From Nocardioides ganghwensis (GTDB lineage Bacteria > Actinomycetota > Actinomycetes > Propionibacteriales > Nocardioidaceae), in NCBI RefSeq assembly GCF_014779655.1, contig NZ_JACXYX010000010.1:124001-188000 (forward strand): DNA of 64,000 bases, given 5' to 3'. The notes under the pieces are model-generated. The model worked only from the letters and a program-made list of their open reading frames with translations. It ran no database searches and was not told the origin of the DNA. Shown here one piece after another: positions 20,730 to 29,371 of the stretch. Both the position numbers and the translations under genes were made by a program. Within the stretch, counting starts at the first letter, position 1. Every line of letters begins with the position of its first letter.

Positions 20730-21392
20730 ATGGAGCGTCGGCACGTCTTCGTCATGACGTACGGCAGGTCGGGCTCGACCCTGCTGATGGGCATCCTCAA
20801 CTCGATCCCCGGGTGGCTGCTGCGCGGGGAGAACCGCCACGCGATGCGGCACCTCTACGACTTCCACCGCAGCGGCCTGGCGGAGAAGGCGCGCGTCGAC
20901 CCCGCCCGCGCCTCGCAGCCGACCCACCCGTGGTTCGGCATCGAGTCCTTCCCCGAGGACGTCTCCCTCGCCCGCATCCGCGACCTCGCGGAGGCGACGC
21001 TCCTGCGGCCCGAGCCGGACACGCGGGTGACGGGCTACAAGGAGATCCGGTGGTACGACGAGGACCTGCCGGACTACCTCGAGTTCCTGCGCCAGGTCTT
21101 CCCCGGGGCGCGGTTCGTGCTCAACACCCGCAACCTCGAGGACGTCGCGGCCAGCAACTACTGGACGCACAAGGACGACCCCCTCGGCCAGGTGCAGCGG
21201 ATCGAGGCGAAGATGCTGTCGGCCGCCGAGGGGCTGGGCGACGCGGTCTTCCGGGTCCACTACGACGACTACGTGGCCGACCCCGAGGTGCTGCGCGGGC
21301 TCTTCGACTGGCTCGGCGAGGAGCTCGACACCGAGCGTGTCCGAGCCGTGATGGCGACGCCGCACTCCCGGCGGGGCAGGCACCGCGGCTGA
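20730..21392 (+). CDS. sulfotransferase family protein
   Basis: A 220-residue PAPS-dependent sulfotransferase-fold protein. The 5'-phosphosulfate loop is MTYGRSGSTLLMGILNS and the 3'-phosphate motif is LNTRNLEDVAASNYW; both are well conserved. The conserved GYKEIRW lies between. No signal peptide or TM helix. It starts seven bases after guaB1, and is probably cotranscribed with it. The acceptor is unknown. Confidence 0.85.
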   Translation: MERRHVFVMTYGRSGSTLLMGILNSIPGWLLRGENRHAMRHLYDFHRSGLAEKARVDPARASQPTHPWFGIESFPEDVSLARIRDLAEATLLRPEPDTRVTGYKEIRWYDEDLPDYLEFLRQVFPGARFVLNTRNLEDVAASNYWTHKDDPLGQVQRIEAKMLSAAEGLGDAVFRVHYDDYVADPEVLRGLFDWLGEELDTERVRAVMATPHSRRGRHRG

Positions 21393-21406
21393 GTCGCCCC
21401 GTCGTC

Positions 21407-22468
21407 TCAGGTCTCCCGGCGGCTGCTGACCGGTCCTCTGCGAAGTGCGGCACGCGCGCCGTTCCAGACCGTCCGTGGCCTCAGGACCGGTGAGTCGGAC
21501 GACGCTGCGTCCTGCATGCCGTCGAGGACCTCGGCCAGCACGGCCGTCCCGTCGACCACGGGCTCCCACCCGAGCTCGGTCCGCGCCCGGGTCGTGTCCA
21601 GGAGGGGCACCGCGTACCCCAGGTCGATCCAACCGGGGTCGAGCGGTTGCAGCCGGGCGTGCCAGCTCGCCGACACGGCGGCGCGCACGGCCCCCGACGG
21701 GACGTGGACGAGGCGCGCGTCCAGCGCCGCGGCCACGTCCTGCGCCGTGACCGGTGGGTCGGCGGCCAGGTTGAACGCACCGTGGGCCCGGGCCCCGACC
21801 ACCCGGGCGAGTGCGTCGGCGACGTCGTCGGCATGGACCATCGGGATGACGAGCCGCTCGTCGATCGGCAGCACCGGCACGTGTCTCAGCAGCCCGGCCG
21901 GGACCAGAGCGGGAAGCCCGTAGCGCAGGAGGGCGCTGGCGGCACTGCGCTGGCCGATGATTCCCGGACGCATCCGCGTGACGACCACCTCGGACTCGTC
22001 CTCCATCTCGTCGAGGAGCCGCTCCGCGGCGGCCTCGTGGCGGCTGTACATCGAGGTCCGGACGCCGCCGGTGGCCCACGACTCGTCCACGGGGGAGTCG
22101 TCGCGCTTGGGGGAGTAGGCGCCCACCGACGACATGTGCACGAGGTGCGGCACGCGCGCCGCCGCGACGGCCTCGATGACGCGCCTGGTCCCGCCGACGC
22201 CGAGCTCACGCAGGTGGTCCTCCCGGTGCGAGGGCTGGAAGCCCCAGGCGAGGTGCACGACGGCGTCGGCTCCGCGACAGGCGTCGAACAGGGTCGTCGG
22301 GTCGTCGACGGTCAGGTCGGCGGCGACCCACTCCACCTCCGGGAACGACGCACCGCCCCCGGGTGGGCGTCTGGCGACACCGACGAGCTCGTGCCCCCCG
22401 TCGGCGGCCAGTCTCCGCAGGAGGGCGGACCCCACGTTCCCGCTGGCGCCTGTGATCACGATGCGCAT
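21407..22468 (-). CDS. NAD-dependent epimerase/dehydratase-like extended SDR
   Basis: A 353-residue extended short-chain dehydrogenase-like protein: nucleotide motif VITGASGNVGS, VVHLAWGF, VHMSSVGAY and the YSRHE motif. The catalytic YxxxK reads YSRHE, so the usual lysine is a glutamate; either catalysis is altered or the fold serves binding. ATG 22468 has the ribosome site GAGGAGAC; a longer frame from 22504 adds twelve residues without character. Converges with the sulfotransferase. Confidence 0.85.
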   Translation of the reverse strand: MRIVITGASGNVGSALLRRLAADGGHELVGVARRPPGGGASFPEVEWVAADLTVDDPTTLFDACRGADAVVHLAWGFQPSHREDHLRELGVGGTRRVIEAVAAARVPHLVHMSSVGAYSPKRDDSPVDESWATGGVRTSMYSRHEAAAERLLDEMEDESEVVVTRMRPGIIGQRSAASALLRYGLPALVPAGLLRHVPVLPIDERLVIPMVHADDVADALARVVGARAHGAFNLAADPPVTAQDVAAALDARLVHVPSGAVRAAVSASWHARLQPLDPGWIDLGYAVPLLDTTRARTELGWEPVVDGTAVLAEVLDGMQDAASSDSPVLRPRTVWNGARAALRRGPVSSRRET

Positions 22469-22563
22469 GTCGTCTCCTCGTCGGGCCGGGACGGTCCCGC
22501 CCACACCGGCCCCGTACCCAGAGACCGGTCGCGCACCGCGGCGCCCGACCGGTGCGTCGCCCG

Positions 22564-23145
22564 TCAGCGCGACGTGTTGGCCGTACGCCCCTTCGTGACC
22601 CCGACGAAAGCCTGGGTGACCTCGTCGTCCCGGTCCACCCGCCAGACGAGGGCGATGGTGGTCGGCTCGAGGTCGGCGACGACGCGGGTGACGACGTCCT
22701 TGCGCTGGTGCAGCCGGGCGATCGACATGGGGAGGATCACGACGCCGGTGCCCGCGGCGACGGTCTCGATCGCCTCCTGCTCCGTCATCGGCGGCCAGTC
22801 GAGCTGGTCGGCGTCCGGCGTCCAGCCGCTGGCGTGGGGACGTACGAGCTGCTCGTCGACGAGGTCGGCCGTCGTGACCTCCTCGTCGGCGGCGGCCAGG
22901 ACGTGCTCGCGCGAGGCGACCGCGACCTGCAGCTCGTCGTAGAGGCGTACGCAGTGCAGTCCGTCGCGCTCGACCGGCAGGCGGACGAGCGCCATGTCGA
23001 GGCTGCCGTCGCGCACACCGTCGACCTGCTCGGACTCCGTCACCGGCACGAGCTCCAGGGGCTCGCGCCGGCGGTCACGCCAGTGGCGGGCCCACTTGTC
23101 GGGGGTCGCGCCGGTGACGAAGCCGATGCGCAGGGGGGTGCTCAT
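22564..23145 (-). CDS. LysR-type substrate-binding domain protein lacking HTH
   Basis: A 193-residue protein that corresponds only to the C-terminal effector-binding domain of LysR regulators: LRIGFVTGATPDKWARHW at the start, VDGVRDGSLDMALVRLP and ETVAAGTGVVILP. The usual N-terminal winged helix is absent. TAGGGT on the minus strand, seven bases before the ATG at 23145, shows a complete leaderless start, so this is not a truncated open frame. That hexamer overlaps the stop codon of the BCCT gene. Such HTH-less domains recur in actinobacteria; role unknown. Confidence 0.82.
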   Translation of the reverse strand: MSTPLRIGFVTGATPDKWARHWRDRRREPLELVPVTESEQVDGVRDGSLDMALVRLPVERDGLHCVRLYDELQVAVASREHVLAAADEEVTTADLVDEQLVRPHASGWTPDADQLDWPPMTEQEAIETVAAGTGVVILPMSIARLHQRKDVVTRVVADLEPTTIALVWRVDRDDEVTQAFVGVTKGRTANTSR

Positions 23146-23155
23146 GCGGCAGACC

Positions 23156-24868
23156 CTAGTTGCGGCTCGCCTCCGGGTCCTTCTCCACCGACAGCACGAA
23201 GTCGTCGCCGTGCTCGGTGACACCCGTGATCACGGCTGCCTCGACGGCCTCGAGGGCGTACTTGCGGCGCACGACCAGCGGGTCGGTGGCGAGGTCCTTC
23301 ACCAGCGCGAAGGCGAGGCCGATCATGATCAGCACGAACGGGAGCGCGGCGATGACGGTGATGGTCTGCAGGCCGCTGAGGGCGTCGGCACCGCCGACCA
23401 GGAGCATCACGGCGGCGACGGCACCGGTCGCGACGCCCCAGAAGATGACCGTCGGCCGGCTCGGGTGGATGGTGCCGCGCTCGGAGAGCGAGCCCATCAC
23501 GATGGAGGCGGCGTCGGCGCCGGAGACGAAGAAGATGCCGACCAGCACCATCACCACGATGCTCGACACGGTGGCGAGCGGGTAGGCCTCGAGGGTGCTG
23601 AAGAGCTGGTTCTCCAGCCCGCCCGCACCTGCGATGTCGGTGCCGGACTTCTGCAGGTCGATGGCGGCGCCGCCGAAGATGCAGAACCACACGACGCTCA
23701 CGAGGCTGGGGACGAGCAGCACGCCGGTGACGAACTGCCGGATGGTGCGGCCGCGGGAGATCCGGGCGATGAACATGCCGACGAACGGCGTCCACGAGAG
23801 CCACCAGGCCCAGTAGAAGACCGTCCAGGCGGAGAGCCACTCGCTGGCCTCGGACCCCTCGGCGGCGGTGCGCGCGGCCATCATCGGCAGGTCGGCGACG
23901 TAGCTGCCGATCGAGGTCGGCAGGAGGTTCAGGATGAACACGGTCGGGCCGACGATGAAGACGAACAGGGCCAGCGCGACGGCGAGGACCATGTTGATGT
24001 TGGACAGCCACTGGATGCCCTTGGCCACACCGGACACGGCGGAGAGCACGAAGGCGGCGGTGAGGACGGCGATGATGCCGACGAGGACGGCGTTGCCGGT
24101 GTCGCCGAGCCCGGTGACGATCTGGAGGCCGGACTCGATCTGGAGGGCGCCGAGGCCGAGCGAGGTGGCCGAGCCGAACAGGGTCGCGAAGATGGCGAAC
24201 ATGTCGATCGCCTTGCCCCCGGCACCGTGCGCGTGGCGACCGAGGAGGGGCTCGAAGGCCGAGCTGATCAGCTGGAGCCGGCCCTTGCGGTAGACGCCGT
24301 ACGCGACGGCGAGGCCGACGACGGCGTAGATCGCCCACGGGTGGAGCGTCCAGTGGAACATCGTCGTCGCCATGGCGTTCTGGGCGGCCTCGGCGTTGCC
24401 CGGCTCACCCGTGCCTGGCGGCGGCGTGACGAAGTGGGTGATCGGCTCGCTGACGCCGTAGAACATCAGGCCGATGCCCATGCCGGCGCTGAACATCATC
24501 GCGACCCAGGAGATCGTGCGGAACTCCGGCTCCTCGTCGTCACGGCCGAGCGGGATGTTGCCGAACTTGCCGAGGGCGAGCCAGATGACGAACACGACGA
24601 ACGCGCTCGACGTCAGGACGAACAGCCAGCCGGTCTTCTCCATCGTCCACGCCAGGCCGCTGGCCGAGGCGTCGGCGAGGCTGCCGGTGCTGACGAAGCC
24701 CCAGGCGAGGAACGCCAGGCTGACGAGTGCGGTGACGCCGAAGACGACCTTGTCCAGGCCGCTCTCGCGAGGCACAGTGGACCCGATCGCGGAGTCGAGG
24801 GCCGGGTGCGGCTCGTCGACGACGTCGGGTGTGGGCAGGTCTCGTGGGTGTTCGATTCCGGTGGCCAT
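23156..24868 (-). CDS. BCCT family betaine/carnitine/choline transporter
   Basis: A 570-residue sodium-coupled compatible-solute transporter with twelve hydrophobic segments. The family glycine stretch SAGMGIGLMFYGVSEPI and the signature WAWWLSWTPFVGMFIARISRG are intact. The GMGIG motif fits glycine betaine carriers such as BetP and OpuD. The C-terminal tail is charged and short. ATG 24868 follows TTGGAGCG; upstream codons add no similarity. It is followed ten bases later by the HTH-less LysR-like gene, which has its own promoter. Confidence 0.92.
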   Translation of the reverse strand: MATGIEHPRDLPTPDVVDEPHPALDSAIGSTVPRESGLDKVVFGVTALVSLAFLAWGFVSTGSLADASASGLAWTMEKTGWLFVLTSSAFVVFVIWLALGKFGNIPLGRDDEEPEFRTISWVAMMFSAGMGIGLMFYGVSEPITHFVTPPPGTGEPGNAEAAQNAMATTMFHWTLHPWAIYAVVGLAVAYGVYRKGRLQLISSAFEPLLGRHAHGAGGKAIDMFAIFATLFGSATSLGLGALQIESGLQIVTGLGDTGNAVLVGIIAVLTAAFVLSAVSGVAKGIQWLSNINMVLAVALALFVFIVGPTVFILNLLPTSIGSYVADLPMMAARTAAEGSEASEWLSAWTVFYWAWWLSWTPFVGMFIARISRGRTIRQFVTGVLLVPSLVSVVWFCIFGGAAIDLQKSGTDIAGAGGLENQLFSTLEAYPLATVSSIVVMVLVGIFFVSGADAASIVMGSLSERGTIHPSRPTVIFWGVATGAVAAVMLLVGGADALSGLQTITVIAALPFVLIMIGLAFALVKDLATDPLVVRRKYALEAVEAAVITGVTEHGDDFVLSVEKDPEASRN

Positions 24869-24950
24869 CGCTCCAACACACCAGCATCCGGCGGTCGATG
24901 GCAAACCGGGGGTATGCGGTCCCGCTCAGACCGTGAGATGACCCACAGCG

Positions 24951-25499
24951 TCACGCCTCCCGGCGCGCGAGGGCCCGGCCCCAGTCCCGAGCACGGTCGA
25001 GCTCGCCGTCGGCCAGCGGACCGTGGGAGTCCTCGACGAAGAACGAGGCGGAGCCGACGACCTTCCCGAGGTGGTGGCGAGCCACCGAGCGACCGGCCGC
25101 GCGGGCGGCCGATCCGGGCAGCTTCCTGACGGTGGTGACGCGGGTGTCGAAGGTGGCGACGTCGGGCGGCTCCCCGGTGGGGGTCAGGGTCTCGAGCCAC
25201 TCGCGGACGCCGCGGGCCTCGTGGCCGGGGTCGGCGCCCTGGGTGCGCGCGTCGCGCCGCGTCGATGCTCGGCTCATCGAGAACGCGTGCGTGGGCGCAC
25301 CGACGACGAGCAGGTCGACGTCGGCGGCGAGCCGGTCGGGCGCCTCGGTCACGTCGACGACCTCCACCCGGCCCTCCCCGCGGCCCTCGTGGCCCGCCCC
25401 TTCCACGCTCGCGAACCCGTCCGCGATCCCGTCCGCGATCGCCTCGGCCACCGTGCGGGTGTTGCCGAAGTGCGACTCGTGCACGACCAGTGTGTTCAT
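24951..25499 (-). CDS. flavodoxin-like protein
   Basis: A 182-residue flavodoxin-domain protein. It begins with the FMN phosphate-loop pattern VVHESHFGNTRTVAEAIADG and continues with DLLVVGAPTHAFSMSR, the position of the isoalloxazine loop. ATG 25499 has GAGGAAGG upstream. It lies downstream of the exonuclease/polymerase and nitroreductase genes on the same strand, suggesting it belongs to the stress/hypoxia block (inference). Redox partner unknown. Confidence 0.85.
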   Translation of the reverse strand: MNTLVVHESHFGNTRTVAEAIADGIADGFASVEGAGHEGRGEGRVEVVDVTEAPDRLAADVDLLVVGAPTHAFSMSRASTRRDARTQGADPGHEARGVREWLETLTPTGEPPDVATFDTRVTTVRKLPGSAARAAGRSVARHHLGKVVGSASFFVEDSHGPLADGELDRARDWGRALARREA

Positions 25500-25574
25500 G
25501 ACCTTCCTCCTCGCCACCAGCCTGCGTCGGACCCGGCCACAGGGGCAGGGGCGAAGGGCGGGGGAGCGGGGGAC

Positions 25575-27212
25575 CTACGTCCCCGGCTTGCCCGCGTCGG
25601 CGTACGACCGCACGACCGAGACGCTGAGGGGGAAGTCGTCCGCCATCTCGCGGAAGAGGAGACGGCCGGCGGCGGTGGCCGCCGCGGTCACGTCGGCGGC
25701 CACGGCGTCGGCGAGGTCCGCGGGTGCGTGGACCACGACCTCGTCGTGCAGGAAGAAGACCAGGTGCGCTCGCGCCTCGACCGGCCCGTCCCCACCCAGG
25801 CGCCACAGCCGGTTGCGCAGGTCGGCGATCCAGCAGAGCGCCCACTCGGCGCCGGTGCCCTGCACGACGAAGTTGCGGGTGAACCGGCCGTGGGCGCGTC
25901 GACGGCGGTCCTGGTCGGCCAGGTCGGTGGCCGGCGCGTCGGGCGACTCGTCCCACGAGGCGCCGAGGGGCGGGCAGCCCCGCCCCAGGAGCGTACGGAC
26001 GGCCTGGCCCCGCTCGCCGGCGCGGGCCGCCGCCTCGACCAGCCCGAACGCCTGTGGGTAGCGGCGGGTGAGGTCGGCCACCATGCGCCCGCTCTCGCCG
26101 CTCGTCGCGCCGTACATCGCACCGAGCAGGCCGAGCTTGGCGTGCTGGCGACTCGCGACCGCCCCGGCGTCGACCATCCCCTGGTAGAGGTCGGCGCCGC
26201 GCGCGGCCCGGGCCAGCTCGCGGTCGCCGCTCATGCCTGCGAGCACCCGGGGCTCGAGCTGTGCGACGTCGGCCACCACCAGCACCCAGCCGTCGTCGGC
26301 CACGGCGGCCGGGCGCACCTGCGCCGGGAACGACAGGGCACCGCCCCCGTTGGAGGACCAACGGCCGGTGACGGAGCCTGCGGGCTGGTAGGACGGCCGG
26401 AACCGTCCGTCGCGGACCCACTCGTCGAGCCATGCCCAGCCGTTGGTGTGGAAGAGGTGGGCGAGCTTCTTGTAGCGCAGCAGCGGCTCGGCCACGGGGT
26501 GGTCGAGGCGCTGCAGCGTCGACGCGCGCGTGTCGGCGACATCGAGGCCCGCACGGCGCAGGGCCGCGAGGAGCTCGGGGTGCGAGTCCGGGTTGAGGCC
26601 CGGCGCACCGAGGTGCCGGCGTACGTCGTCGGCGCAGGCAGCCAGCAGCCGCGGGGGCGCGCCGCGTGGCGGGCGGGGGCCCAGCTGGTCGACCAGCAGG
26701 GCCTCGTGCACCTCGATGCTCCACGGGACTCCGGCATGGGTCATCTCGGCCGCCGCGAGTGCTCCCGCCGACTCCGCGGCGAGGAGCAGGCCGAGCCGGG
26801 CGGCCTCCGGCGAGGCGGCGACCGCGGCCAGCTGGCGCGCGTCCTCGACGTCGGCCCGCAGGTGGTCGGCCGAGTCGGCAGCGCCGAAGAGCACGGGGTC
26901 CGAGGCCACGACGGGGCCCAGCGTGTCCCACAGCCGGGTCTCCTCGCCGCGCAGCAGCCCAGGGTCGACGGCCGGCGCCCGCGCGAGGAGCCTCCGGCAC
27001 AGCCGCAGGTCGTGGCACCGCTCGACCCGTACGCCCGCTGCGAGGAGCGGGGGATACCAGCGGGCGGTGTCGTCCCACACCCACCGGGGCGCAGCCGCCT
27101 CGCGCTCGCGGACCAGTCGCGGCAGGTCGCCGAGCGCGATCTCACGTGCTGCGTCGTCCTCGGTGACCAGCACGCGATCGCCCGGCAGACGGGACAGCCG
27201 GATGCGAGCCAT
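25575..27212 (-). CDS. bifunctional 3'-5' exonuclease/DNA polymerase (family A-like)
   Basis: A 545-residue family A polymerase-like protein of the actinobacterial 'bifunctional 3'-5' exonuclease/DNA polymerase' type, distinct from the full PolI. Motif A is VVADVAQLEPRVLAG (the usual DxSQIELR is changed), motif B is in RQHAKLGLLGAMYGATSG and motif C is FFLHDEVVVHAP. The N-terminal 200 residues replace the 5' nuclease and contain the exonuclease-like domain. Actinobacterial copies are often found near dormancy genes. ATG 27212 follows GAGAGGGTG; it begins 58 bases after the nitroreductase stop, so the two probably share a transcript. Confidence 0.87.
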   Translation of the reverse strand: MARIRLSRLPGDRVLVTEDDAAREIALGDLPRLVREREAAAPRWVWDDTARWYPPLLAAGVRVERCHDLRLCRRLLARAPAVDPGLLRGEETRLWDTLGPVVASDPVLFGAADSADHLRADVEDARQLAAVAASPEAARLGLLLAAESAGALAAAEMTHAGVPWSIEVHEALLVDQLGPRPPRGAPPRLLAACADDVRRHLGAPGLNPDSHPELLAALRRAGLDVADTRASTLQRLDHPVAEPLLRYKKLAHLFHTNGWAWLDEWVRDGRFRPSYQPAGSVTGRWSSNGGGALSFPAQVRPAAVADDGWVLVVADVAQLEPRVLAGMSGDRELARAARGADLYQGMVDAGAVASRQHAKLGLLGAMYGATSGESGRMVADLTRRYPQAFGLVEAAARAGERGQAVRTLLGRGCPPLGASWDESPDAPATDLADQDRRRRAHGRFTRNFVVQGTGAEWALCWIADLRNRLWRLGGDGPVEARAHLVFFLHDEVVVHAPADLADAVAADVTAAATAAGRLLFREMADDFPLSVSVVRSYADAGKPGT

Positions 27213-27270
27213 GGGGACACCCTCTCCCACGCCACCGACGCGGCCGGCCGTGCCACGTCGACGCAGGCGG

Positions 27271-28251
27271 TCACACCAGGTCGAGCACCTCCGACACAGG
27301 CCTGCGCGGGGTGCGGGCGAGGGACGTGCCCGCGGTGGAGCGCCAGCCGACGCGGACGAGCAGGAGGGGGTGCGCCAGGCTGCCGAGCACCTCGACCTGG
27401 AAGGCCTGGCGGGTCTCGGACACCTCGATCACCTGGCTCAGCGGGACGAGGGACAGTCCGGCTTCCTCCGCGGCGAGCCACATCGCGGCCAGGCCCTCTC
27501 CGGCCCGGAGCCAGGCGTGTGGGTCGTCGGAGGTGTCGAAGAAGACGATGAGGCCGTCCGTCGCCTCGACCTCGGGACCGGGGTGGTCCTCCCGCACGGT
27601 CCCCTCGAACCGGTGCGGATGGGCCCCGGCACGGTCGGCCGGCTCCGGGAGGGCCGCGGGCGGCACACCGTCCCCCGCATCGCGGCTCAGCCACTCCTCG
27701 AGCTCGGCCCGGGCGGCCGGGTTCGCCCGCTGGCGGTCGGCGGCTCGTCGGACCAGTCGCTCGGCGATGTAGCGCTCGGACTCGTCGGTGAGGGCGACGG
27801 CGCGGGCGCCCCGCTGGTGCGCGATCCTCGCCAGGTGCGCCTGCCGCTCCTCGGGGACGGGCCAGGCGTTGAAGCGACGCCGGTCGGTGCGCCGCGCCTC
27901 GATCGCGGCCAGTGTCTCCTGCGCCCTGGGCGACGGGGTGCCGGGCGTCAGCTCGATGGAGGCGAGGAGGTCGGGCTGGGCGGGGTCGGGATGGCGTACG
28001 ACGTGGGTGGACCACCCCAGCGCCCCGGCCGCTGCCTGCGCGTGGTGCAGCGCCGCCCCGCAGCTGATCGTCAGGTTGCGGCCCAACGGGTCGGTCGCGG
28101 CGAGCTGGTGGGTCCGGTCGGCGTACAGCTCGAGCGTGCGGGCGTCGCCCTGCCATCGCCAGGGCTGGGTGTTGTGCACGCTCGGTGCGCGCGATGCGAC
28201 CTCGACGATGCGGTGCAGGGTCTCGACGGGGACGAGGCGGGTGGCGGTCAT
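27271..28251 (-). CDS. Acg-like FMN-binding nitroreductase family protein
   Basis: A 326-residue protein with the nitroreductase fold as in mycobacterial Acg (Rv2032), a DosR-regulon protein of dormancy. The N-terminal signature is [13 protein letters not shown], followed by [15 protein letters not shown] and the C-terminal [19 protein letters not shown]. Acg binds FMN but appears to have a sealed active site; the role is thought to be flavin storage or stress. ATG 28251 has AGAGGAG upstream. It heads the minus-strand unit and shares a divergent promoter with PPK2 containing two DosR-type boxes. Confidence 0.9.
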   Translation of the reverse strand: MTATRLVPVETLHRIVEVASRAPSVHNTQPWRWQGDARTLELYADRTHQLAATDPLGRNLTISCGAALHHAQAAAGALGWSTHVVRHPDPAQPDLLASIELTPGTPSPRAQETLAAIEARRTDRRRFNAWPVPEERQAHLARIAHQRGARAVALTDESERYIAERLVRRAADRQRANPAARAELEEWLSRDAGDGVPPAALPEPADRAGAHPHRFEGTVREDHPGPEVEATDGLIVFFDTSDDPHAWLRAGEGLAAMWLAAEEAGLSLVPLSQVIEVSETRQAFQVEVLGSLAHPLLLVRVGWRSTAGTSLARTPRRPVSEVLDLV

Positions 28252-28286
28252 GGCCGGCTCCTCTGAGGGTGCGTTTCCTGCTGTCG

Positions 28287-28292
28287 AGACTG
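28287..28292 (-). promoter_or_regulatory. -10 element of the nitroreductase gene
   Basis: On the minus strand CAGTCT (28292-28287) is followed by a suitable start-site position around 28280. That site is about 43 bases from the centre of the proximal DosR-type box, matching DosR-activated promoters. Confidence 0.5.
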
Positions 28293-28316
28293 CGCCGCAC
28301 CCACCCTGCGCTGGCA

Positions 28317-28330
28317 GTGCCGTAGGTCCC
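28317..28330 (-). promoter_or_regulatory. DosR-type box 1
   Basis: Minus strand reads GGGACCTACGGCAC, which matches GGGAC-N4-GnCnC of the mycobacterial DosR (DevR) consensus GGGACTWWAGTCCC in the left half and in part of the right. Its centre (28323.5) lies about 43 bases upstream of the inferred nitroreductase start site and about 65 bases upstream of the PPK2 start. Confidence 0.6.
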
Positions 28331-28338
28331 GCGAGGGT

Positions 28339-28352
28339 GGGACGTCAGTCTC
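28339..28352 (+). promoter_or_regulatory. DosR-type box 2
   Basis: GGGACGTCAGTCTC matches GGGAC-N4-GTCCC with one mismatch in the right half. Centre 28345.5 is about 43 bases from the predicted leaderless PPK2 start at 28389 and 22 bases (two helical turns) from box 1, the spacing of paired DosR sites. Confidence 0.68.
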
Positions 28353-28376
28353 TGCCGCAGCACGCCTGCCGGGTCC

Positions 28377-28382
28377 TAGCGT
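28377..28382 (+). promoter_or_regulatory. leaderless -10 of the PPK2 operon
   Basis: TAGCGT at 28377-28382 ends six bases before the ATG at 28389, giving a transcript starting at or next to the start codon; the DosR-type box 2 sits where an activator would overlap the -35. Confidence 0.65.
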
Positions 28383-28388
28383 CGCCAC

Positions 28389-29369
28389 ATGACGACCGTC
28401 GACGAGCTGGACGAGCGGGACGAGAACGCCGGTGCGGCGACCCCGCGGACGCTCGGCCACGCCGAGGAGCTCGACGAGCTGGTGGACCTCAGCGACGAGC
28501 TGCGGCCGGAGGGTCAGGAGGCCGACGACGCGCCCGGTCCCGACGGGCTTCCCGCGTGGCGGCAGGGGTACCCGTACGACACCAAGCTGGGCCGGCGCGA
28601 GTACGAGCGGACCAAGCGGCTCCTGCAGATCGAGCTGCTCAAGCTCCAGGCGCACGTCCGGGACACCGGCCAGAAGATCGCGATCCTCTTCGAGGGCCGG
28701 GACGCCGCCGGCAAGGGCGGCGCGATCAAGCGGTTCACCGAGCACCTCAACCCGCGTGGCGCGCGGGTGGTCGCCCTCAGCGTGCCGACCGAGCTCGAAC
28801 AGTCCCAGTGGTACTTCCAGCGCTACGTGGCGCACCTGCCGAGCGCCGGGGAGATCGTGCTCTTCGACCGCTCCTGGTACAACCGGGCGGGCGTGGAGCG
28901 TGTGATGGGCTACTGCACGCCCGTGCAGTACCTGAACTTCATGCGGGAGACGCCCGACTTCGAGCGGATGCTCACGCATGCCGACATCCACCTGGTCAAG
29001 CTGTGGTTCTCGGTGTCGCGCGCGGAGCAGGCCGCCCGCTTCGCCGCACGGTCCTCCGATCCGGTCAGGCAGTGGAAGCTCTCCCCGACGGACCTCGCCA
29101 GCCTCGACAAGTGGGAGGCCTACACCGACGCCAAGGAGACGATGTTCTTCCACACCGACACCGGCGACGTGCCATGGACGGTGATCAAGTCCAACGACAA
29201 GAAGCGGGCCCGCCTCGAGGCCATGCGCGTCCTGCTCTCGCAGCTCGACTACCCCCAGAAGGACCACGAGCTGGTCGGCGTGCCCGACCCCCTCCTGGTC
29301 GGCCCCGCAGCCCGCGTGCACGAGGACGACGAGGACCCCGCACGCTTCTTCCCGCGGTCGGGGAGCTGA
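28389..29369 (+). CDS. ppk2: polyphosphate kinase 2 family protein
   Basis: A 326-residue PPK2 with an acidic N-terminal tail (about 1-60), Walker [17 protein letters not shown] and Walker [18 protein letters not shown], plus the lid and [21 protein letters not shown]2 phosphorylates NDP/NMP from polyphosphate or the reverse. The C-terminal half matches class I PPK2 enzymes. First gene of a plus-strand operon with a beta-CASP protein, a membrane protein and a universal stress protein, all typical of DosR-type regulation; the two DosR-like boxes lie upstream. Confidence 0.93.
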   Translation: MTTVDELDERDENAGAATPRTLGHAEELDELVDLSDELRPEGQEADDAPGPDGLPAWRQGYPYDTKLGRREYERTKRLLQIELLKLQAHVRDTGQKIAILFEGRDAAGKGGAIKRFTEHLNPRGARVVALSVPTELEQSQWYFQRYVAHLPSAGEIVLFDRSWYNRAGVERVMGYCTPVQYLNFMRETPDFERMLTHADIHLVKLWFSVSRAEQAARFAARSSDPVRQWKLSPTDLASLDKWEAYTDAKETMFFHTDTGDVPWTVIKSNDKKRARLEAMRVLLSQLDYPQKDHELVGVPDPLLVGPAARVHEDDEDPARFFPRSGS

Positions 29370-29371
29370 CG

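Noticed and set aside
24613..27084. Very long open frame overlapping the flavodoxin and polymerase genes
   Set aside because: It is an antisense or out-of-phase shadow of high-GC genes; its product is Arg/Pro/Ala-rich without any family character.
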